This document shows positions 1-8,136 of a stretch of DNA of 64,000 nt, one piece after another. Both the position numbers and the translations under genes were made by a program. Origin of the DNA: Aquimarina mytili (lineage in GTDB: Bacteria; Bacteroidota; Bacteroidia; Flavobacteriales; Flavobacteriaceae); contig NZ_JAERQJ010000002.1 in the NCBI RefSeq assembly GCF_016735115.1, forward strand, positions 496,001 to 560,000. The letters are read 5' to 3'. The notes under the pieces were generated by a model, which worked only from the letters and a program-made list of their open reading frames with translations, was not told where the DNA came from and did no database searches. Every line of letters starts with the position of its first letter. Positions within the stretch are counted from its first letter, which is position 1.

Positions 1-443
1 GCTGAGATTTTATTTGCATATATTTACTCAACTTTTCAATTTCTTCTCCTGGAAGTTTTGACATTAGTTGATTATATTGTTTTGTAAGCGCATTACTTTC
101 ATCGCTTAGTTTAAAAAAAGCCTCTGTGTTTTGTGAAGTTACTGCTTTTCTATAGTTTGATACATATCTTTCATAATTTTTGATATAACTCTTAGCATCA
201 GCATTTTTCGTTGAATATGAAGTTCCAGGAATACGTATAGATTTATCTACTACTTTTTTCTTTTTAGGTTTTTTCTTTTTCTTAACTGGTTTTTTTTCTA
301 CTACAACTTCTTCAACGGCAACTTCAGTGGAGTCTTGAACTACCTCAACAGAATCTACCTTATCCGATTTTGGGTCTTTTTTACAAGAAGTTATAGAAAG
401 TACTAACAAACAAAGAACAGTGATCAAAAAGGTCTTTTTCATA
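1..443 (-). CDS. Putative lipoprotein with Lys-rich linker (partial, C-terminus outside window)
   Basis: The gene starts with ATG at 443 on the minus strand and stays open to the left edge, so only about 147 N-terminal residues are visible. The N-terminus is a lipoprotein signal: MKK, a hydrophobic core, then ITSC, with the lipidated Cys at residue 20. An acidic stretch is followed at residues 53-69 by a very basic run rich in Lys with Pro and Val. After that comes a predicted helical region with SYIKNYERYVSNYRK. I recognise no family. It probably sits in the envelope, with the basic linker reaching into the periplasm or onto the cell wall. It lies 60 bp downstream of the hisS stop, on the same strand, and may be co-transcribed with it. 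Confidence 0.75.
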
Positions 444-503
444 ATTTCAATTTTGACAAAGGGGTTTATAGTGATATTTACTAGCTATTAATTTAAGAAA
501 AAT

Positions 504-1874
504 TTATTGTAATACTGCCTTTAACTCTTCAAAATTCATCTCCTTCTGCATTCCGGATTGCATATCTTTGACAGTGAATGTTTCATTATTCATTTCCGTT
601 GTACCGGCTAATATCACAAATGGTATTCCCTTCTTATTAGCATAACTCATTTGCTTTTTCATCTTAGCATTATCAGGATAAAGCTCTGTCAAAATTCCTT
701 CACTTCTAAACAAATTTATCGTCTTTAAACAATAAAGAGCTTCAGCATCACCAAAATTTATAAAAAGCGCCTTTGTAACTGGTGCAACCGTATCCGGGAA
801 AAGATTTAATTCTTCTAAAACCAAATAAATCCTATCTAATCCAAAAGATATCCCCACCCCGCTTACATCCTTTAGTCCAAAAATTCCAGTAAGATCATCG
901 TATCGGCCACCACCTCCAATAGAACCCATCTTTACAGTATCAGGAGCTGCTACTTCAAAAATGGCGCCTGTATAATAATTCAACCCGCGAGCCAAGGTAA
1001 CATCAAGATCAAGGTTTGCAGTTTGCAAAGGAATGTTTTCTATCGCATTAATTATAAACTGCAACTCTTCTACACCTTGCAATCCTTCTTCTGAAGAAGT
1101 TAATAAACTTTTTAATTCGTCTAACTTTTCTTGAGTAGTACCTGTAAAACCAAAGAGTGGCTTTACCTTTTCTATAGCCGATTCAGAAATCCCTTTTTCA
1201 AGCATTTCTTTCTTTACACCTTCTTCCCCTATCTTATCTAACTTATCGAGAGCAACTGTAAAATCAATTAACTTATCTTTAGCTCCAATAACTTCAGCAA
1301 TACCTGATAGTATTTTCCTATTATTCATTTTGATTGTAACCCCTGAAAGATTGAGCTTTGTAAAAACTTTATCATACAAGTGGATAAAATCAACTTCTTG
1401 CCATAGCGATTTACTTCCAACTACATCTGCATCACATTGATAAAACTCCCTAAACCGTCCTTTTTGGGGCCTATCTGCACGCCATACTGGTTGTATTTGA
1501 TATCTCTTGAACGGGAAATCAATTTCATTTTGATGCTGAACAACATATCGAGCAAAAGGTACCGTGAGATCATACCTAAGAGCTTTCTCACTTATCTTAG
1601 AAGTCATTTTGGTACTATTCTTACTTGCGTATAAAGCATCATCAACTTTCCTTAAGTAATCACCACTATTTAATATCTTAAAAATTAATCGATCTCCTTC
1701 TTCTCCATATTTACCCATCAAAGTATCACTATTCTCAAAACTAGGAGTTTCTATAGGCTGAAAACCAAACAGTTGAAATTGTTTCTTTATCGTATCAATA
1801 ATAAAGTTTCTTTTTGCCACTTCTATAGGCGAAAAGTCTCGAGTTCCTTTTGGGATTGATGGTTTTTGTGCCAT
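504..1874 (-). CDS. hisS: Histidyl-tRNA synthetase
   Basis: This is the cytoplasmic class II aminoacyl-tRNA synthetase that charges tRNA-His. Visible signatures are KGTRDFSP near the N-terminus, [11 protein letters not shown], the motif 2 region [18 protein letters not shown] followed by [11 protein letters not shown], the histidine-specific ARGLNYYTG loop, GGGRYDDL, and motif 3 [11 protein letters not shown]. The C-terminal anticodon-binding domain covers roughly residues 365-456. The length of 456 residues is normal for the Bacteroidota form. The start is the ATG just before [13 protein letters not shown]. It is probably transcribed from the 260-bp upstream spacer. Confidence 0.97.
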   Translation of the reverse strand: MAQKPSIPKGTRDFSPIEVAKRNFIIDTIKKQFQLFGFQPIETPSFENSDTLMGKYGEEGDRLIFKILNSGDYLRKVDDALYASKNSTKMTSKISEKALRYDLTVPFARYVVQHQNEIDFPFKRYQIQPVWRADRPQKGRFREFYQCDADVVGSKSLWQEVDFIHLYDKVFTKLNLSGVTIKMNNRKILSGIAEVIGAKDKLIDFTVALDKLDKIGEEGVKKEMLEKGISESAIEKVKPLFGFTGTTQEKLDELKSLLTSSEEGLQGVEELQFIINAIENIPLQTANLDLDVTLARGLNYYTGAIFEVAAPDTVKMGSIGGGGRYDDLTGIFGLKDVSGVGISFGLDRIYLVLEELNLFPDTVAPVTKALFINFGDAEALYCLKTINLFRSEGILTELYPDNAKMKKQMSYANKKGIPFVILAGTTEMNNETFTVKDMQSGMQKEMNFEELKAVLQ

Positions 1875-1895
1875 TTTTATCAGTTTATAGTTTAA

Positions 1896-1959
1896 GGTTT
1901 ATGGTTTCCAGGTTATAGCACATCAAAAACTTTGAATTGTACACTTGAAACTCTAAACC
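1896..1959. repeat. Imperfect inverted repeat upstream of hisS
   Basis: GGTTTATGGTTTCCA (1896-1910) and TTGAAACTCTAAACC (1945-1959) form an imperfect inverted repeat matching at 12 of 15 positions. They sit in the hisS leader region. This could be a degenerate dispersed intergenic repeat or a leader structure; no T-box-like or other known element is evident. Confidence 0.3.
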
Positions 1960-2133
1960 AAATAAGGCTGCAAATATCTAAAAAAGTACAAAGACCGTAA
2001 ATACAAAATGTAAAAATCTGGTATCTGGAGAATATTTACCTAAATTCGATAGTTTTCATGCAAAAAAAACAGAAATATTATCCCTGTCTTATAAAATTAT
2101 ATTTAGATTATAAAACGATTAAGAAATCTAATT

Positions 2134-2613
2134 CTAAGAATTGCCTTGCATTAATTTTTCAAAATAATGAAATAACTCTCCCTTGGTTATGTTTGCTCCT
2201 TGTTGAATTAATTTAAATTTATCAAGGTTTCTGTCGTTACTATACTCTTTGGATGCATTATAAAATACTACATCGTCATTTAATAAGTTATCTCTTAACC
2301 AAGCATACCCTTCTTTAGTAGTTAAATCTACAGCATCATTATTAACCTTCACGGCTATTAAATACATTTGATCCTCCTCTAATTCAAATAAATGAATCTG
2401 ATCTTTTGAGAAATGCTCAAGATACTTCGCACTAGCAAGAACCTTCTCCCACACCAAATCACTAAAGACATCTAGCTCTTCTTCAGCAACATTAGGTTTG
2501 TTAACCTTTATATCGCTCCACTCTTCGGCAGTAATTGATTGTGTTGCCAAAAAGTTAATAAACTCAACATGCAACTCTTCTAATTGTTCTTTGCTTAATC
2601 TTTGATACTTCAT
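2134..2613 (-). CDS. Conserved hypothetical protein (DUF6495-like), 159 residues
   Basis: This is an acidic, soluble protein beginning MKYQRLSKEQLEELHVEFINFLA. The ATG at 2613 is preferred over the longer reading from 2697, because the extra 28 residues form an implausible AT-derived hydrophobic stretch. There is no signal peptide, membrane segment or obvious catalytic motif; EEWSDIK, DLVWEKVL and a C-terminal FHYFEKLMQG are visible. It resembles small flavobacterial proteins carried under a DUF label (DUF6495, from memory). The function is unknown. A minus-strand TATTTTTG (plus-strand 2631-2638) could be its -7 element. Confidence 0.75.
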   Translation of the reverse strand: MKYQRLSKEQLEELHVEFINFLATQSITAEEWSDIKVNKPNVAEEELDVFSDLVWEKVLASAKYLEHFSKDQIHLFELEEDQMYLIAVKVNNDAVDLTTKEGYAWLRDNLLNDDVVFYNASKEYSNDRNLDKFKLIQQGANITKGELFHYFEKLMQGNS

Positions 2614-2722
2614 TCTAAAAAAATTGAGTGCAAAAATAATTATAAAAAGATGATTACATGCGATTTTGAAGTACTTATTATGTATTCTTTCATGCATTTT
2701 AATTTTAGAAATCTATTACAAA

Positions 2723-2751
2723 AAAACCACCTGCATCTAACGGGTGGTTTT
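2723..2751 (-). terminator. Rho-independent terminator of the TonB receptor gene
   Basis: A perfect 9-bp stem (AAAACCACC/GGTGGTTTT) with an 11-nt loop lies 28 bp past the stop of the receptor gene. It is followed on the minus strand by a T-run. The plus strand also reads GGTTTT, so it may work in both directions. Confidence 0.8.
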
Positions 2752-2778
2752 CTACTATTTACAAAGATTCTCTTTTCG

Positions 2779-5700
2779 TTAAAATATGTACCGCAATCCA
2801 ATTTGTGCCTGCCATCTGGAATCTAAACTAAAATCATTACCAAACGTTTTTGTCTGCGATGTATCAAAAGTATAAACTGGTGTTCCCGTACCATCTACAC
2901 TAACTCCAATAGGCTGATCATTAACCGGAACTTCTATAACACCCCAATCAGAACTTATTAAATTACCAAAATTTAAAATGTCTAAACTTAATTGAATTGT
3001 ATTTGTTCTATCTCCTATTTGGAAATCATAATCTTGTAGTAGTTTTACATCCCAACGACCTCGCCAAGGACTTAAAATAGCATATTTCTCTGCATAACTC
3101 CCTCTGCGCTCTCTCAAATACTCATCTTGCTGAATATAAGCTTCAAAAGCTACTCTTTGTGTTTGCTGCTCTGTAAAATCCCCACTAAAATTATAGGATG
3201 CCAAATCTTCTTGAGTAGGAATATAAATCAAATCATTTAAAGGAGAACCGTCTCCATTTATATCTCCAGAATATGTATACGAGAACCTTCCGCCTTGCGC
3301 ATATTCATAAAAAGCTCCTATAGATGTTCTCCACTGTTTGTTTTTACCGTAACTAAAAGCTTTGTTTATTTGCCCAACAATCCTATGTTTATCGCCATAT
3401 CTAGCTCTTGTTTCAACAGCTTGATTTACATTACCCAAAGCAGGATTTCTATCAAATGCATCACTAGAAATCTCTGCATCTAATGAACTAGCATCTTTAG
3501 CTTCTAAGAAATTATATGCCACACTTGCAAATAGTCCGTTACTGAAGTTTTTCTGCAGTTTAAATGACCAGTTGAATGAATACCCTACATTAGTATTCGT
3601 AAACACATATGCATTAGTAGGATCTCCAAACTCATTAAGAGCTCTATCAGATGCTAAATATACCGGTCTATCATCTATCCCATTGAGCGTACCACTGGGA
3701 GTTCCTAACCCAAAATTTCTAACCATTTGTGCATTAATATCCTCTGTATAAATCAAATCAGTTGTTGCTACGATTCCATTTTTAAACTTATAATCAATTC
3801 CTAAACTATTTCTCCAAACCTGAGGGAACTGAAAATCTGGCGCTGTAGTTGTGTAGAAGAAGAAATTAGGGTTAGCCACCTGATTTCCGATCCATACAAA
3901 AGGAAGACGTCCCGTAAAAATACCTGTCCCTCCTCGTATTTGAAAAGTTTTATCTCCTTTTACATCATAATTAAATCCAAATCTAGGCGATATCAATACT
4001 TTTCTGGTTGGCAAATCCAAGCTATTTAACTGAGTAGGAGATCCATTTTCATCAAAATATGTAATTCCCGGTTGATAATTCCCATCAGGAAAAGTACCTC
4101 CTGCGGCTCTTATTATATTTTCAGCAATTTTATCTTCGGTATCAAAATACAAGGGTTGATCTATCCGCAAGCCATAGGTAATTGTTAGCTTATCATTTAC
4201 TTTCCATTTATCTTGAGCATATAATGCAAATTGCCCTACATTGGTTTCAGCCAACGCCCATCTATCAGCCAAATTATTTGCCAAAAATACGTTTTCAGCG
4301 TTATCAAGTGCCGCTGCAATTGTTCCATTATTAATAGCTTCTTCAAAACTTGTTCCTGGTGATGCGGGGTTTATTCTTACACTTTGAAACGCATCAAAAA
4401 AAGTACTAACAGGACCTAAACCTAAGTCTTCATCACCACCAAAATCAAATACCCCTAAATTGAACGAGTTATCAAACTCGAATCGCTCAAAAGTACCCCC
4501 AAAAGTAAGGGTATGATCTCCTGTTACAATAGTTAGATTATTGGTCACCTGAAATACTTTTTGCTCTAAGCGATTATTAATTGAAAAAGGCTCATGACCT
4601 GCCACAATATATCGTACTCCACCTTGCTGAATATTAATTGGAGGAGCAGGTGCAGAAAAAGGGTCTCTACTGTCATCAAAAAATGTATATCCGGCCTGAA
4701 ATTTATTAGTAATATTACTTTTAAAGTTGGAATTTAATTCTACTAAGAAAGAATTAATTTTATTATTTATAGTATATCCAGAATTTCTAAATTGTAATGT
4801 AGTCAAATCGGGTCCCCGACGCCCAATAGCTTCAGGGTTAGCAGGAAGATCTCTTGATGCATCAAGAAAATTATAAATCAATGCTAAACGATGCTTATCA
4901 CTTATATTCCAATCTAATTTCAAAATTCCTTTTGTAGATTCTGTATCATGAGTATACCCCTCATAAGGCCCTGTTTCATACCCTAAAGCACCTAACTGCT
5001 GAGATACAAAATCTAAATCTTCAGCCGACACCCTAGAGACATTTGCCCCTGTTAGACCAGGTCTTGCAGCCAAAAAATTAGATCCTAAATCTTCACGATC
5101 GTCACGTTCGAAGTTACCAAAGACAAACAATTTATTTTTTATTATTGGCCCTCCAACACTTATACCATATTGGGCTTGCGTTAAATCTGGAACTATAATA
5201 TCATCATCCCCAACTTTATCACCTGTCATATCCTGATTACGATAAAACCCATATACTGTACCTTTCCATTGATTGGTACCACTCTTAGTAACCGCATTTA
5301 CAGATGCGCCCGTAAATCCAGCTTGTGTAACATCATAAGGAGCAGTAGACACCTGTATTTGATCAATAGCATCTAATGAAATTGGCTGAGCATTTGTCTG
5401 ACCTCCTGGTGTAGCAGCATCTAACCCAAATGGGTTATTAAAAATTGATCCATCTAAACTAAAATTATTAAACTGATCATTTCTACCTCCAAAAGAACCA
5501 TTGCTCGATGCTGTTGGTTCTAATCGATAAAAATCTGCCGCAGAACGAGTAATTGTAGGTAATGTTTTTAATTCTCGATTACCGATACTTGTTTCAGCTC
5601 CAGTTCTCTCACTACTAAATGTTGTGCTTTTACTTGATGTTATAACGACTTCTTCAAGTTGATTGTCGTCTTCAATCATAATCACATCCAAGTTGAAAGT

Positions 5701-5991
5701 CTGACCTAATTGAAGAGAAATATCATCTATCAGCTGTTTTTTAAACCCAACGTAACTAACTGTTATTCTATAAGGACCACCCACTCTAAGGTTAATGAGA
5801 TCAAATCGTCCATCAAAGTTAGTCACACCTCCATATGATGTTCCCGTAGGCTGATGAACAGCTGTAACATTAGCCCCAGGAAGCAATTGGTTATTGTTAT
5901 CGTATATCACTCCTGAAATATTAGAAGTTGTCACTTGTGCATTAGCAGCTAGCCCTACTAACACTAAAAACAGTAAGATATTTTTTTTCAT
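2779..5991 (-). CDS. TonB-dependent receptor, Oar-like, with N-terminal carboxypeptidase-regulatory-like domain
   Basis: This is an outer-membrane TonB-dependent transporter of 1070 residues. Residues 1-18 are a signal peptide ending in ANA-Q. Residues 24-110 form a CarboxypepD_reg-like beta-sandwich (SGVIYDNNNQLLPGANV, NFDGRFDL), usual for Bacteroidota receptors. A plug domain follows at about 130-240 (NFSLDGSIFNNPFG, ISLDAIDQIQVSTAPYDVTQAGFTG), then a long beta-barrel ending in the aromatic-terminated LRYIF. The plug resembles the Oar family more than SusC, and no SusD partner is adjacent, so the substrate is unknown; a peptide or protein-linked role is one possibility. It stands as a single gene with terminators on both sides. 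Confidence 0.92.
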   Translation of the reverse strand: MKKNILLFLVLVGLAANAQVTTSNISGVIYDNNNQLLPGANVTAVHQPTGTSYGGVTNFDGRFDLINLRVGGPYRITVSYVGFKKQLIDDISLQLGQTFNLDVIMIEDDNQLEEVVITSSKSTTFSSERTGAETSIGNRELKTLPTITRSAADFYRLEPTASSNGSFGGRNDQFNNFSLDGSIFNNPFGLDAATPGGQTNAQPISLDAIDQIQVSTAPYDVTQAGFTGASVNAVTKSGTNQWKGTVYGFYRNQDMTGDKVGDDDIIVPDLTQAQYGISVGGPIIKNKLFVFGNFERDDREDLGSNFLAARPGLTGANVSRVSAEDLDFVSQQLGALGYETGPYEGYTHDTESTKGILKLDWNISDKHRLALIYNFLDASRDLPANPEAIGRRGPDLTTLQFRNSGYTINNKINSFLVELNSNFKSNITNKFQAGYTFFDDSRDPFSAPAPPINIQQGGVRYIVAGHEPFSINNRLEQKVFQVTNNLTIVTGDHTLTFGGTFERFEFDNSFNLGVFDFGGDEDLGLGPVSTFFDAFQSVRINPASPGTSFEEAINNGTIAAALDNAENVFLANNLADRWALAETNVGQFALYAQDKWKVNDKLTITYGLRIDQPLYFDTEDKIAENIIRAAGGTFPDGNYQPGITYFDENGSPTQLNSLDLPTRKVLISPRFGFNYDVKGDKTFQIRGGTGIFTGRLPFVWIGNQVANPNFFFYTTTAPDFQFPQVWRNSLGIDYKFKNGIVATTDLIYTEDINAQMVRNFGLGTPSGTLNGIDDRPVYLASDRALNEFGDPTNAYVFTNTNVGYSFNWSFKLQKNFSNGLFASVAYNFLEAKDASSLDAEISSDAFDRNPALGNVNQAVETRARYGDKHRIVGQINKAFSYGKNKQWRTSIGAFYEYAQGGRFSYTYSGDINGDGSPLNDLIYIPTQEDLASYNFSGDFTEQQTQRVAFEAYIQQDEYLRERRGSYAEKYAILSPWRGRWDVKLLQDYDFQIGDRTNTIQLSLDILNFGNLISSDWGVIEVPVNDQPIGVSVDGTGTPVYTFDTSQTKTFGNDFSLDSRWQAQIGLRYIF

Positions 5992-6032
5992 ATACTAAAA
6001 ACTTTGTGTGAATTACATATAAATTTAAAACA

Positions 6033-6060
6033 AAAAAATCGCTCGAATGAGCGATTTTTT
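6033..6060 (-). terminator. Terminator of the rpsF-rpsR-rplI operon
   Basis: A 12-bp perfect stem (AAAAAATCGCTC/GAGCGATTTTTT) with a GAAT tetraloop lies 40 bp beyond the rplI stop. It has T-runs on both strands, so it probably ends the ribosomal operon and insulates the TonB receptor gene. Confidence 0.85.
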
Positions 6061-6100
6061 CTATTCTTATACACTGGTTATTAACCAGAGTTAGTATATA

Positions 6101-6553
6101 TTACTTTGCTTGTGCAACAATTTCGAAAGAAATCGGAGCAATCACTTCTCTGTGTAATCGAACTGAAGCTTCGTACTGACCTAAACGTTTTATCGTTCCT
6201 CCTGGTACAGTAATAAATTTCTTTTCAATCTCTACACCTTCTTTAGCGAAAGCCTCTGCAACATCTGCATTAGAAACAGAACCAAATAATTTATCACCTG
6301 TTCCAACTTTTGCAGAAATTTTGATTTCGAATCCTTCAAGTTTCTTTGCAACTTTTTGAGCATCTTCAATCTCTTTCTTTTCTTTAAAAGCACGTTGTTT
6401 TAAAGTTTCAGAAAGCACTTTTTTTGCAGAAGGAGTTGCCAGTACAGCAAACCCCTGAGGGATTAAATAGTTACGTCCATAACCATTTTTAACTTCTACT
6501 ACATCGTCTGCGAATCCTAGATTCTCAACGTCTCTCTTTAATATAAGTTCCAT
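6101..6553 (-). CDS. rplI: 50S ribosomal protein L9
   Basis: This is the large-subunit protein L9. It has the N-terminal domain MELILKRDVENLGFADDVVEVKNGYGRNYLIPQGFA, a long connecting helix (AKKVLSETLKQRAFKEKKEIEDAQ) and the C-terminal rRNA-binding domain with GKLFGSV-like KLFGSVSNADVAEA. The 150-residue length is normal. It is the last gene of rpsF-rpsR-rplI, 18 bp after rpsR, and is followed by a strong terminator. Confidence 0.98.
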   Translation of the reverse strand: MELILKRDVENLGFADDVVEVKNGYGRNYLIPQGFAVLATPSAKKVLSETLKQRAFKEKKEIEDAQKVAKKLEGFEIKISAKVGTGDKLFGSVSNADVAEAFAKEGVEIEKKFITVPGGTIKRLGQYEASVRLHREVIAPISFEIVAQAK

Positions 6554-6571
6554 AATGTGTTATGACTAGTT

Positions 6572-6868
6572 TTATTTTAGTAAATCACCTACATAAGGCA
6601 TTAAAGCTAAGTGTCTTGCTCTTTTAACAGCTACACTAACTTTTCTTTGATATTTTAACGAAGTTCCTGTAAGACGACGCGGTAACAATTTACCTTGTTC
6701 ATTTACAAATGCCATTAAAAAGTCTGGATCTTTATAATCGATATATTTAATACCAGATTTTTTGAAACGACAGTACTTCTTATTTTTTGTAGTATCTATA
6801 TTAAGAGGAGTAAGATATCTGATCTCTCCGTCTTTTTTTCCTTTAGCTTGTTGTTCTATAGATGACAT
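6572..6868 (-). CDS. rpsR: 30S ribosomal protein S18
   Basis: This is the S18 small-subunit protein, which contacts S6 on the platform. Its core motifs are visible: [60 protein letters not shown]. At 98 residues it has the N-terminal extension usual in Bacteroidota. It is 2 bp downstream of rpsF and probably translationally coupled to it. Confidence 0.98.
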   Translation of the reverse strand: MSSIEQQAKGKKDGEIRYLTPLNIDTTKNKKYCRFKKSGIKYIDYKDPDFLMAFVNEQGKLLPRRLTGTSLKYQRKVSVAVKRARHLALMPYVGDLLK

Positions 6869-6870
6869 AA

Positions 6871-7209
6871 TTAAGCTTTTTGTTTGTTTCTATTTCTTCT
6901 TTTCTCTGCCCAAGCAATCGCATGCTTGTCAAGACGTACGGTAAGATAACGCATTACTCGCTCATCTCTTCTAAACTCTACCTCTAGTGCGTTGATAGCA
7001 TCACCTGGCACCTGGTATTCAAATAAGTGATAAAAACCACTTTTCTTGTGTTGGATTGCATAAGCAAGCTTCTTAAGCCCCCAATCCTCTTTTGATATCA
7101 TCTTGGCACCGTTAGAAACAAGAATGTCTTCGTATTTCTTAACTGTTTCCTTTATCTGTTCTTCAGATAAAACGGGATTCAAGATGAAAACAGTTTCGTA
7201 TTGATTCAT
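6871..7209 (-). CDS. rpsF: 30S ribosomal protein S6
   Basis: This is the S6 small-subunit protein: [23 protein letters not shown], then [24 protein letters not shown] and [16 protein letters not shown]. It is the first gene of the rpsF-rpsR-rplI operon. A near-consensus Bacteroidota promoter lies 30-60 bp upstream. No obvious S6:S18 autoregulatory leader hairpin is visible in the short 5' region. Confidence 0.98.
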   Translation of the reverse strand: MNQYETVFILNPVLSEEQIKETVKKYEDILVSNGAKMISKEDWGLKKLAYAIQHKKSGFYHLFEYQVPGDAINALEVEFRRDERVMRYLTVRLDKHAIAWAEKRRNRNKQKA

Positions 7210-7238
7210 AAAAATCTAATTTAAATTAAAATTGGCTG

Positions 7239-7269
7239 CAAAAGTAAGATTATTTTTTGGATTTTCAAA
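7239..7269 (-). promoter_or_regulatory. Bacteroidota-type sigma-A promoter for rpsF operon
   Basis: On the minus strand this reads TTTG, a 19-nt spacer, then TACTTTTG. That is an excellent match to the TTTG/TAnnTTTG promoter described for Bacteroidota. It lies about 30 bp before the rpsF start codon. Confidence 0.75.
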
Positions 7270-7373
7270 CATAAAAATCATCTCGATGAAACACTACTTT
7301 TATCGATAAAAAGCTAAAATTGTTTGTGAGAATAAGATATATTCATTAATATTGTATTTGGAATATATAACCT

Positions 7374-8087
7374 ATGCAAGTGGAACAATCTCAATTAAAA
7401 TGTGCGGTAGTAGATGATTCTCGCCTCCAAAGACTAGCTATAGTTAAGCTAATTGATGAACATCCTTCACTAGAATTAGTGGCAGAATGGAATAATGCTA
7501 TTGAAACTAAAAATGGTTTATTAGATACTCCGGTAGATTTATTATTTCTGGATATTGAAATGCCAATACTTACTGGTTTTGACCTTTTAGATGATTTAGA
7601 GAACAAACCTCATATTATTTTTGTTACTGGTAAAACGAAATATGCCTTTAAAGCTTTTGATTATGATGCAGTAGATTATTTAAGAAAACCTCTTAAAAAA
7701 GATCGATTTAATGCTGCCGTTGAAAAGGCATTAAGTATGTCGCGCTTAGGTTCGGAAAGTACCAATGTTGAAGATGATGATTATATTTTTGTAAAAAGCA
7801 ACCTTAAAAAACGTAAAATATTTCTTAATCAGCTGAAATATGTTGAAGCTCTAGGAGATTATGTAAAGCTAATTATGGAAGAAGGTGATCCAATAGTAGT
7901 TTTAGCAACTATGAAATCTTTTGAAGCACAGTTACCAAGCGATCGTTTTCTAAGAATTCATAAATCATATATTGTTAACTTAGATAAGGTTGAAAGATAC
8001 AATAGTCGTAATATAGAAATTGCGGATGAAAAAATACCGCTAAGTAGACACAAGAAGCATTCATTAATTGAAGCTTTGAACAATTAG
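7374..8087 (+). CDS. LytTR-family response regulator
   Basis: This is a DNA-binding response regulator of 237 residues. Receiver domain residues 8-125 include the acidic pair D14/D15, phosphoacceptor D60 in LLFLDIEMP, and VTGKTKYAFKAFDYDAVDYLRKPLKK with the conserved Lys near the end. The LytTR DNA-binding domain covers about 133-236 (DYIFVKSNLKKRKI, YVEALGDYVKLI, FLRIHKSYIVNLDKVERY). No histidine kinase is adjacent, so it is an orphan in this window. It diverges from rpsF and converges with priA across a shared terminator. Confidence 0.93.
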   Translation: MQVEQSQLKCAVVDDSRLQRLAIVKLIDEHPSLELVAEWNNAIETKNGLLDTPVDLLFLDIEMPILTGFDLLDDLENKPHIIFVTGKTKYAFKAFDYDAVDYLRKPLKKDRFNAAVEKALSMSRLGSESTNVEDDDYIFVKSNLKKRKIFLNQLKYVEALGDYVKLIMEEGDPIVVLATMKSFEAQLPSDRFLRIHKSYIVNLDKVERYNSRNIEIADEKIPLSRHKKHSLIEALNN

Positions 8088-8108
8088 ACAAATCAGAACT
8101 TATATACA

Positions 8109-8130
8109 ATCCCGCTTTTGGCGGGATTTT
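8109..8130 (+). terminator. Terminator between LytTR regulator and priA
   Basis: A hairpin with stem ATCCCGC/GCGGGAT and a TTTTG loop is followed by a T-run on the plus strand. It serves the LytTR gene and may act against the convergent priA transcript as well. Confidence 0.8.
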
Positions 8131-8136
8131 TAATTT

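Noticed and set aside
1896..1959. T-box riboswitch upstream of hisS
   Set aside because: There is no specifier loop, no T-box sequence and no terminator/antiterminator pair; T-boxes are also rare in Bacteroidota.
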